The translations under genes were made by a program, and so were the position numbers. Positions 7,380-19,300 of a stretch of DNA of 41,964 nt are shown one piece after another. Below the pieces are notes generated by a model. That model searched no databases and was not told where the DNA came from. It saw only the letters and a list, made by a program, of their open reading frames with translations. Positions within the stretch are counted from its first letter, which is position 1; each line of letters begins with the position of its first letter. The DNA comes from CALCNS01 sp964425745 (GTDB lineage: Bacteria; Bacillota; JAAYKD01), in assembly GCA_964425745.1 (NCBI GenBank), contig CAYRNW010000022.1:1-41964 (forward strand). Direction: 5' to 3'.

Positions 7380-10300
7380 TTACTTCAAATTCCATACTTT
7401 CAACAAGCGACCGTGCAGAGCGATTGTGCTTTCGCGGCTCCAAATGCCTTCTAAAGTTGCTGTCTGTCCGCTATGAACCAGTGCCGCAAGTTGTTGACGT
7501 ACACCTTCGTTTTGTGGCAGAACATAAATGGGATTTCCATCTGTATCGGTCATTTCAAAAGGAAGGTTTTCATCGCTGTTCGCTCTTAGGATGCCTTGTT
7601 GACTTACCGGTTTTGTGATCTGACCTAACATTTCCAGACAACGTAAGATGAGACTAGCTGCTTGAGCGCGGGTCGCTTCACCTTCTGGCTGTAACGTTCC
7701 GTCCATCCCCTTGATCAAGCCCAGTGAAACAGCTAAGGTTAGCGCTTCTTGGGCCCAAGGTGCTGTATTGTTGGCATCGGAGAAGAGTCCTTGGATCGGA
7801 GTCATTGGCACTTGCGGTAAAAGCGTTCCAAGCATGTTTTGCAACATAACTGCCATTTCCTGACGACTGATGGTTTGGTTGGGATGGAAGTTGCCATAGG
7901 ATCCCGAAACCCATCCGTTCGCAGCTGCGGCTGAAACATCGGCATAGAACCAATCTTGAGGTTGCACGTCACCAAATGTCATGGAATGTTGTTGGTTTTG
8001 AGTGGAAACCTGCAAGATGCGATCCATGTTGAGAAGCAAGCGAGTAAATTCGGCTCGGGTTATGGCGCGATCTGGCTCGAAATGTCCGTCGCCTGTTCCT
8101 TGCAAGACGTTTCTAGCTGCCAAGATGCTGCAATCAGTTTCAGCCCAGTGAGAGGATAGGTCATTGAATTGGGGGTCATGACTCAGAATCACATACCTGC
8201 CAGGTTCCAGAATCTCCGCCATTACGGTATGAGCATCGGAATCAACGACTCCGCCAACATAGTGATACAAATTCGGATTTTCGTCATCCTGGCGGTAAAT
8301 GCCGGTCAGACGTGGGTCTCCCCCTAAGAGACAGACGTGGCAATAAGCCAAGGTCAAGCTGAGTGGCGACGTTGGAGCGATACCACCGGTTTTTAAGACG
8401 AACATGGGACTGGCTTGGGTGAAAATCTGTTTGTCTAGGGTGGTGAGCGGGTCGGAAATCTGCTCGGTTTGCAGATTCATATCTGTTGGAAGCGCTCCTG
8501 CTGGAATATGCAACCAAACTGTGTTTTCAAAGAATGTGAACGCCTGATCTTGAGTTAAGTCAACGATGGGTTGATCCGTTAGGGGAGTCTGGATCGCTGG
8601 GGGTTCTTCAGGTTCCGATTCAGGTAAAGCAACAGTCACTACCGAAGAAGCGGTGTAAGTACCGTCGTTTGTTGTCACTGTGATGGTGGCTTGACCCACA
8701 CTTATTGCGGTCACTATGCCGGTAGAGGATACTGTCGCAACCTCCGGATGACTGCTTTGCCAAGTGACACCGGTTTCATTCGCATTTTCCGGTTCCAAGG
8801 TGTAGCTTAACTGAGCTTGTTGAACGGGTGCAAGACTTAAGTTTGAAGTAGATAGTCGAACACCTGTAACGGATATAGGGATTTGCACGATGAGATTTTG
8901 TGTGAAATCATTCGTCAGGGTCAATCCATTATAGGATTGTGCCCATGCTGCAAGCGTGATTTGTAGAGCTTCATCTTGTATCAAGGTCCGGTCTGTCATC
9001 CAATGCAGTTCTCGGGTTAACAGAACCGCGGGAGCCAAAGGATCACTAATCGGACCTTGAGCCAACGTGTTTCCGTTCATAGGAGCCCCATTTGCATCGA
9101 AAGCTTGTATCACATTGTTATTGAGGGAACTGATTTTCATATACTGATCAAATACGATACGCAGTCCTTGTCCCAAAGGTAAAACAGAAATGTCTTGCAC
9201 CTGCGGTTGCGTGGTACGGACCATGGGTAGATTGACATCGGTGTGAGGAGGTGGCACAACCAAAGCCGGGCTTTCCGAAGCAGCATAGCCGCCTTTGGTG
9301 AGTATGACTTTCCAGGTTCCTTCCGGTACATCCCATGCATAACGTCCTGCTGTGTCGGTCAGCAAGGGGTTGGTTTGCTCATACCAGGTGGCATCCCAGA
9401 GAGTCCAGGTTCCGTTACGGTCTTCATACAAAGTAGCGGTTGCATCAAGCACAGGTTGATCTAAGGTAACTTCATAAGCGATTCCGCTGGGATCTAAAAT
9501 CCAGGTGGGATCTGCAACCAGATCCTTCTTCCACTCTCTTTTTTTCGGCTTGCAGAAATCATCCATGTTGATGCGATTTTGAATCTCATTGAATCGATCA
9601 TCCTGCTCCGCATCAATCATTGCCTCGGTAAGTTTTCCTACAACATAAGAACCAATAGCAAACCCAAGACCGGGAATTACTACGCCCAAAGCAATACTCC
9701 CAAGGGACATGACATTCTTTGTGACCGTGCGCCACATGGCCATATCTTTTTCATCTTCGATGATATCGCGGTAGATTTGACGGTCAGATGCCGGGCAATC
9801 GGAGCTCAAGTCGTTGGCTAAGTCATCGAGGGATTTTTGATATTCACTTAAGTCATCGGCTCCCATTAGAGATAAAACAAAGTCCGCATAGTTCAGTCCA
9901 TCGGTTAACATATGGTCGCCTTTGATGGTGATAGCAATCTTCTGAGCGATTTTTCCACCTGCACCAGCGGCTGAGAGAACTTGCAAAAGGTTCGGATCCG
10001 TGATTTTAACGGTGTCGATTTCGACAACCGCCGAAACACTCACGCTGACCAGATACCCATAATCGGTCGCTTGAACACTGTGACTCCAGGAGAAATCATA
10101 AAGTGGAACTCCTCCTGCAGATATACGTACGATGTCGCTTGAGGCTTCTGTATGTTCATAAAGCGGACGATACGTTGCCGTGGTTTCCAGCTTCAAACGT
10201 GGATCTGATAGAGTTCCGGTTTTACGCACAGTTGCAGTTTCGGCATCTCCGTCGTCATAGGTGGTATCTTCTGCCATGGTTGCATACGCGTAGGCAGAAG

Positions 10301-13300
10301 GCAAGCCACTACGTATGGCGGCTTCATTAAAGGTGGGAATTGTTGACATTGCAAAACTCTGCGGGGTCTGAACAGTAGAAACGTAAATTGCTCCTGGGAT
10401 TGTTTTCGTGCCGTTCAATCCACCACTCACAGCAACTGCACCCAAGAGTGGGATTGCTCCACCGGAAGCGCCAACAGCACCACCCAGTTCGGCTCCGTTA
10501 GCAGCATGGATTCGCATTTCTTCCACTCGTTCCGGTTTGTCGAACTCAACATCGAACCGGAAATTCATGCCTGGAACGAAAACATAAGGGAATTTTCCGA
10601 CAGGGGTAAAATCAACCCGGCGTCCATCGGTTTGTTGCATCGTCACTTTTGTAATATGAACGGCTTGAGGGTCATAGGTGACTTTAACCGGCTCCGATAA
10701 TAGGGTGAGTGTTTCTTTGGAAGAGATAAGGGGTTGTTCTACGGCAAGTAAATTCATCGAATCCGCTATCCCGGGCATTCTCACTGCCGTGGTCAAGGGT
10801 TGTGAGCGATGTCCATAGGAGTCGACAGCCACTACTTGGACGGTGTAGGTTCGACCCGGTTGCATTCCCCATAAGTGCCAGGATGTTTGTTGGGTAGTGG
10901 TTGGACTGGAGGCAGGAGCATTGTTGTTTTCATCGACGGCAGTCAACTCGTAGTAGCGCATATTGAAATCGGTTGCCTGTGACCATTCGAACATGACATG
11001 ATACGTACCTTCGTTGTTTTGTTGAATACGATATACCCGGAAGGACGGATCTACAGGCCACCAGGGAGCAGAATCATCGGTTTGAGGAGTTTGCACAATC
11101 GCTTGAGGACCATCGGTTGAAGTGTTTCCATAGCGATCTCGAGCTTCTACTTTAATGGTATACGTTTCACCGGGATCTAAAGGACCAATCGCCCATTGCT
11201 GAATATTCTGCCCGACCGAAGTGGAGCGCACTTCATTTTGCTGAGTATCGAGAGCACGAATTATATAGAGCAGGGAATCTGACATTCCGGCTTGTTCGGA
11301 GGTCGTATTGGCAGAAGACCAACTTAATTCAACGAGCGTGGGTGCGACCTCGTGAATTGTCATAGTACTACCTACTGGCCAGCTGGGTGGAGTTGTATCC
11401 TCCGGAGCGATTTGCACCGTAAAGGGAATCCCGTCGGCTCGGCTGATCCGATTTCCTCGTTGATCTTCCGCGGTGATGTAGCCGGTAACTATATCACCTC
11501 TCGTAAAACCATTGGCATGCCAACTCCGATTTGAAGTGCTAAAGGTGCGATACTCTTGGTTAATAGCATCCCAAATATAAATTTGATAAAGGCGAATCCC
11601 GCTGACATCATAAGCTTCGGGCCACTCCATGATAAACGAAGTATCGGTTTGCTCGCTCAGCGCATAGGTGACTTGTGCAGGCCACATTGGCGCAGTCAGA
11701 TCTCGGGCTGTAGTGGTAAAGCCGACTTCAAGGAAATCGACAGTTGTATTGTAAGAAAGATCCTCAGCAAAGATCCGGAACCGATACGTGGTTTCTGCGG
11801 CTAGACCATTAAGCAGACTTTTGGATTGGTACGACGTAGAATAGCCACTCCAACCGCTTCCGTTCCACTGCTCAATGCGATAACGCAAGATCTGCATGTC
11901 ATCTTCTGCGGGAGTCCATTGGAGATGAGCTTCCGTATCAAGGACGGAAGTTGTAGTAAAGGTAGAACCGGACGGCCAAGTTGGAACAGAAGTGTCACGA
12001 TTGGGAATCCAATAAGTTGTAGATAAAGAATTGCTGTTGCCATAGACATCGACCGCTTCTACGCGGAAGGTATAAGAGACATTGCGTGATAATCCGGTTA
12101 CATTGTAAGTAGTTGCGTCCGTAGTCAAGATGGCACTCTTACGTAGGGAACCCACAGCAGGAGTTGCATGAACTCGAATCTCTTTCATGGCGGTGTCATC
12201 CATTGCTAAAGGCCATTGTAAGCTGGCGCTGCTGAAGGTGCGGTTGGTCAATTGCAGACCTGAATCATTACTCCAGACGGGGGGATTCGTGTCAGGATTT
12301 AATGTTGAGAAGGTTGAAACTAATTCTTCAGACCAATTCAGGGAAGAATCGCTGGCTCGGACAAGAACTCGATAGGTTTCGCCTTGGGTCAAGTCGGTGA
12401 TATTCCAATCAATCATCCCCGAATGCTCTTGATTCGGTAAAAACCGCGAAGCTAAAAGTTGATTTTCGGTATCGTAGAAATCAGCAACGTATAATCTGAC
12501 ATCACGTTCATCTTGTGCTGCGGGGAAGTGGAGTGTGATAGATTCTGGTACTATGGTGTCAATCGTTAAGCTTGCATTTGTTGGCCAAGTTGGCGGAGTG
12601 ATATCTCCGGCATCGATTTGGACTTTAACTTCTGCTCTTAAATAATGATGTGCAGGAGCTCCACGATCGGGTAACACCACAGTAGAAGACCAGTATCCGG
12701 CCTCATTACTACGAGTTTCGGCAATCTTTTCACTACCGTCATAAACAACAACCAAACTGAAGGGAGAGGTGCTACCGCTTACGACAATTGCTTGATCTGC
12801 TTCTGTGATTTCTGGCGGTGCTACAATGGAAACTGCGGGTACCGTGATTGTAGCCGTATGAATCTCTTCCTTATTGAGTCGGGGATTTGTGTATTCTGCC
12901 CACATCTTCGCGAATAACATTCCTTGCAAATTGCCATTGGGTAGACGCACACTGTAATAAATCGTACCTTCCAGAGCTTCGGCGTTCTGATTTCCGAAAC
13001 GGACCTCAATGGCATCGGGTTTGACGACAAAGGTTGGCTGCTGGCTACCTGTTGTGCGGTGTACTACGATGCTATCGGTAATAATTTCGGTCCCTTTGGG
13101 GATTGCGAAGAAAAGTTTTAAATTTCCCAATTCCGGCGAAGCTGCTTTGGAATAAGAACCTCTCAAGGTCACAAGGGTTCCTGGGGCTGCTTGATCCTTT
13201 GAAAACACCAATTCATTACCATTGGTCCCTCGGAAGTATCCATTGGCAACACCCTGGGGAATAGGGAGATGAATCAATCCCAAATCCTGTTTCACATGGC

Positions 13301-16300
13301 TGAGTTGAACGTCCTCTAATACGAATCCATGGGGTTGACCAGTCTCATTGAGTTGTTCCGCGTAGGTTTTTACGGCTAAATAATCGTCCCCGAAGCTTTG
13401 CCAGACTCCGTTGAGATGGACCAAATCCGGTAATGGATCCCAATGGAAGACGAAAGCATATTTGTTTTCTGCTAAATATGGAGTCGATACGAGTTCTTTG
13501 CTGCTAACCAAGGTGCGAATGAACTCATATCGGTCATTTCGCCATTGATACAATTCGACATACCGATTAAATCCCGTGTGGAAATTACCATTGATATCAA
13601 CCACTTGAGTTTGGAAGAGACCTAATTTCTTTAAATGGACTTCAGCGACGCCCCAAGTGTTTTCATCGAGAATTACTTCTACAGAACCTTTATTCATGCC
13701 GCATTCTACTCCATCGGCTTCGACTACGATGTGATCACCGGGTTCGGCATTGGGAAGAGGAAGAAGATGATCATTAATACCATTGATGCTATAAGAAAGG
13801 TTTTTAGGTTTCCCTTCTTGACCTTTGTTGATGATTTGCAGTCGTAAATGAACACTGACTCGCCAGTCAATCGGCATGTCATATTCCGGTTCGCTAAATT
13901 CTTGAACCATTAAGTGTACACCCAAAGTTTTTTCAACAGGACAGAGAATTGGGAACACATGATTAACACCTACAGAAATACCTTGTTCCACAGTATATTC
14001 TTTGGCGGTTATTAAACGATGAGTCATAACAATGCGCAATGGTAGATCTGGAATAACGGTGATACGATATTCGCCTGCCGCAGTGGTCTTCGCCTGTCCA
14101 ACTAAATGCTCTATGTTGTTCAGCGTCTGATAAACCCTCAATGAAGCATCGGATAAGGGTTGACTCGGGGTTGCTTGAAGCTCGACAGTTCCACTGATTT
14201 CAGCCCTGGGGCGTAGTGGTAACACACATTGAACAAGATTAGTACCGTCACTTAAAACAATGCGTTGGTTTATAATCGAGTCGTAATTCAAGATTTGGTT
14301 CGTTGGTGGAATGATATGTAACGAAAGATGCGTACCTGCTTTGAAGTTATAACTCAAGCGAGGCACATCTCCAATGTGGTTGCTACTTCCGGTCACTAAC
14401 AAGGTGCCTCCGTTATCGAACACCCGGATTTCACAATTACGCATCGGTTCTGAACTGGAGTTAACGATCTTTAGCGCCAGGGTTGCTGGATAAACTGGGG
14501 TTACTGTCTGCGCACTGGTTTTATTGCCAACTACAGCGACATTCTCTTGACGGACCAATTCCAATTGATTTATGCTGGTGAGGGTAATCGTATAGTCCAG
14601 AGCAGGGTAAAGCCCTTGGAAGGAAAAGGTTCCAGGTGTTTGTATGCTACGTTGGGCACCCGTATTCAAGGATGAACTCCACACCTTTAAAATAGCACCT
14701 TTTAGCAGTTCCGATTCATTTTCAGGGACGGTGATATCTAAATGTCCTTCTACCATCAGCGGGAATCGTTCGGCATATTGATAGACACCAAGACTTTCAG
14801 GGTCTTTCAAGATTCCTTTTGCCAACAGGACTTGACGAACATTGGTGGGCAGAACCCATGAGCCTTTGTAAACACCAGTTCCATTTTGGTTAATATCGAG
14901 GGCTTCAACCAAGGATATCTGCTCCTGCTTGGTTTCGTTGAGGTTGTCTTGTGATTGAATCCAGCTAAGCTCAACAAAGGCTTGTCGACCAAAATCGCCT
15001 ATGATTTGAAAATCGATTTTTGGTGAGCTATGATCGGGCAAACTGGTTTTTAAAGCACCATTGATCTGACGAGCCGCTGACCAACGAATCTGATTGATTC
15101 GCAAAGTGCGAGTGAGGATCTCATTGGAAGGAGAGAATTCGGAGAGATTTTCGGCTAAATCAAACGCCTGTACCGTATAACAATACATGGTATCAGCATT
15201 AAGAAGATCTGGATCCGTGAAAACCAAGCTTTCATCAGGGGTTACCTGCCATTGTGCATCAGAGATCCATACTGCCTCGTTTTTACGCAGACGTTCTATG
15301 TTATAACCAGCCACGGCAATGTTGTCGTGAGAGGGGAGCCAGGACAGGAAAGCGCTGAATTCAGTTAGCATAACCGAGACTTCTGTTGGGCTACTGGGCG
15401 GAATCGCATCTTTGCCGGTCAGCGTTTTCACATAGATCCTTTCAGGCAGACCCACATTGCCGGCTTGATCAATGGCAGCTATGCTGTATTCATAGGTGGT
15501 GTTCGCTACTAAACCGGTATCTAACCACTGCAAGGGAGAAGAATCAGCAGCAAAGTGGTTGACGATTACACCATCACGAGTGATTCGATAACGATTGGTT
15601 GGACTACCTGAATCATTCGCAACCAGTCCCCATGTGAGCGACACCGTTGTAGAATCAAGAGCCTCTCCATTGAAGTTGCTTACAGCCGCGGGTGGGGTTC
15701 GGTCGATGAGAATTTCTATCGGTTCCGACCAATCGCTAGTCAGTTCACCGATGGAAGACTTAGCTCGCAGGGAGTAAAGACCTTCTTGGGTCAAATAGTT
15801 TTCAGAGATCTGGTAAGAGATTGAACCAAGTTCTGAAGATTGACCTCCTTGGAACTCTATAGCGCTTTCAGAACCGTAGGTTAATTGCCATGTCATTTCA
15901 GCAGAAGCGATGGTGCTACCAGTCACCTCCCATAAAAGCGCATTGCTGTATGCGGATGTCGATTGAAGAATCGGGGGACGATGTTTCGCTTCGAGGGTAA
16001 AGGTCGTGCTTTGATAAGAGACAAGATCGGGAGCAGCAGCTAAGATGAGTTGGACTTTATAAGCACCACCTACTGCAGTCGCTTCGAGTCGGAATTGAGC
16101 ACCATGATAGGTTGAAGGCCCTGCTAAATAACGAACCGTAGCTAAATGCTGTTGTTGATTGGACATGGCATTACACCATGTTAAAAGTCTTCGGTCAAAA
16201 TGGAGGTGATTGCGAATTTCTAAGATTTCATTTCCGTTCGGATCGATAATCTTATAGACCGGTGCCGGTTCCAAGTGGGATTGAGCCGAAAATTCGGATT

Positions 16301-19300
16301 CGGTCTCAACTTCATCACTACTAGCAAGCGATACAGGAATGACACTTCCGGTCCAGTAGACATCGATTCCGATACCGACCAAATGGTTCCCCTTACCATC
16401 ACCGAAGCGGACCGAGATGGGTATATCGGTATTGGGTTGAAAGATGGAGGGTGCGGGAAGCTGCAACAAAGTGTCATCCGCATCGCAGGGTTGACCAACG
16501 GTCCAAAACTGAGTTGAAGCGGGGTTCAAAGACAGAGGTTCGTCTTTCTGTATCCAATAACTCCAGTCGTTATCCATATGAGCGCGTGCAATAACCCCTT
16601 CCATTCGATAAGATCCCGGTGTTACCTGTATCACCGATTTAGGTACATCGTCGAAGGTACTATAGTAGTATTGAGGGGGCATCATATCGTAAACCGGTGA
16701 AAACGATAAATTCTCAGGATACAGAGCTAATGCAAGAGGATTGTAATCAGTGGCATGGATCTCATCCACTTGCATATGTAAGGTAGAAGTTGCGTCTAAG
16801 GAACCATTAAAATGAATCTCCGTGGTGGCGCTATTTAGATTTATTTTTTTGTACAAATAATAGGAACGGTTGAGATTAAAATCGGGATCATAATCACGAT
16901 TTTCGCGCTGAGCAAAAATACTGAATGTTCCTTGAGGAAGCACAAAGAGAGGATCTATTTGGTTTTCTGCATCGAAAAAGAATCCAATGGTCTTTTGATC
17001 GATGTGCTGATAAATCCCATATCGAACATCTGTCATAGCGTGATTCATCAGATCTTCTGCGGTTGCATCGTAAAGGTAATCGTGAGCGATTAGCCGTACC
17101 GGCATTAGATTCTCCGGTGCGGCAATCGTGATTGACATGGGATACTCGGTGAAGGTAGCTTGTTGGCTAAAGTAAAAACGTGCAGTTTCTTGACCCACTA
17201 GCATCGTACCAAAAACGAGAACTCTGAAAGGGTCTCCTAGTTGGACCTTGGTGCTGAACTCGCTGTCAGCAGCAAAGTTCTCATAACTATCATACTCGAG
17301 GCGGAAAGATTCATCCAAGCTCACGGAATAAGGATTCGTGATGTAGGTACCATCTTTCGCGAGGAAGTTCATTTGAATCGAACATTGGGTAACCTGCTGG
17401 GTGTAGCTGCCCATATCGACGGAAAGAACGAAATTTACGGGAGGTTTCTCAGAAGGTTCATCAATATTGAAGCGAAGCGTAGCGGGGAGTGTTTTCACAA
17501 AACCATCGTCATAACTGAATTGAGCCGTTAGAGTAGAAGCGGGCAAATTCTCGGGAATCAACCAGTGAAAAGTATCACTATTGTAGAATTTGCTTTGATA
17601 CAAAGAAATCATGTCTTGATCCAATATTTCTATACTTGGATACAGGTAGCTGGCATAGCTGCTGCTAGATGCGCGCCGTGTCGTGGAGGATAGTCGGTTT
17701 CCAAAGCTGTCGAAGCAGCCAATTTTTAAAACAGCATATTCTCCGATAACATGAATCTGAGTCGGTTCTTGTTCAACCTTGGCAGTGAAGGTATGATCTT
17801 GTTGCAAAAGCAGATTGCCTGGGGTTAGTTGCTGGGGTTGAATTTGATAGGTATATTTAAAGACATAAGAAGCATTGTTATAATCGTTGGTACGGTACTC
17901 TATTTGCATAGAGCCGTTTAAAGTTCCGCCCAGTAGAGAAAACGTTTCTCCCGGAGATAAATCCGGTAAATAGAAATAATTCGAGCCGTTTTCGAGATAG
18001 GTAGAACAAGAAGCACTGAGGAGCGAATCGCCAATACCGTCGCCGTAAGGTTCAGGTTGGAACTGAAGACGTGTGTACTCATCTATAGAGGGACAATAGC
18101 TTAGTTGCATGTTGTCAGAACAGATTTCCCGGTCGTAATCCAAGAAATAGACTTTTTGTTGGGGGTGAACCAATTTTAGATTGTAGAAACCGGGAGTGAT
18201 GTAACATTCGGTTTCACCATTTCCATCGAGGAGCACAAAAGGAATTTTGTTATCCATGGAATCACTCTTGTAGAAGGAAAAGGGCATATCCGGTATGATA
18301 GCATTGGGGAGATTCTTCTCCAAGGGTTCTAAGCTTAATTCCATCCCTGAAAGGGGAACCATCTCTTGGGGATCTGTATCGGAAGGGATTCCTGCTTTCA
18401 GCGTGAGTGTAGTACATCCCTGGTGATCCAACAAAACGCTTTGCTGTGCTTCTACCAGTTTATAATAGAAGAAATTGGGCTCCGTCCCCATTGCTGTAAT
18501 CAAGAATACGCTTCCGGCAGTAGCCTCGGAGGAGGAGATAAATAGCCTTCCTTGTTGGTCAGCCGGTCCGTTATAGAGTTCACGATATTCAATATTATAG
18601 GGATATTCCAGGCTTGGTTGTGGATAATGGACCGTTACATGTGCACCGGAGGCCGGTGTACCGTCGGGCTTGATAATCTCAATGGATAAACCGTTTATGG
18701 GCGTGTTAGCAAGAATGACCCTGGCATAGTCGCTGCCTTCCAGATAAACCTCATTCTGCGCGTTGGGCATTCCATAGGCTCTCACCTCAACATCATAAAC
18801 CCCGTCAGGCAAAGTTGTCGTATCGAATTCATGAGTGATCGTACTACTTTCGGGAATTTCCTCGTTTGGAATACTCTTTAAAAGAAGTTCTTCATAGGGT
18901 GAAGAAGCCTGAATGACATATAAATCAATGCGCGAAAGAACAGAAGAATCTCCCACATACGTAACAATTTCTTGGTTTCCCGTCAATCGCACCGGATTGT
19001 CATAATATACATATGCTGGACTGATTAAGGTTACGACATCGTCCGAAGAAACCAAAGTTTGGCTCATCTTATCTATGGGGACATCAGCATTGACAATATA
19101 ATTCCTTTCAGTACCGGCATTACAGTACGATCGACCGGCATAAATTGCAGCCTTATATTTTGCTGCAGTTTCATTGGGATAAGCTGTAATTAGTAGAGCT
19201 GCACAGCTGCTAACCACAGCGGCAGCTTGGGAAGTACCGCTCAACTTACCATATCTGTTTTCGGGGAGCGTGGAGTAAATATCGATCCCAGGAGCTAAAA

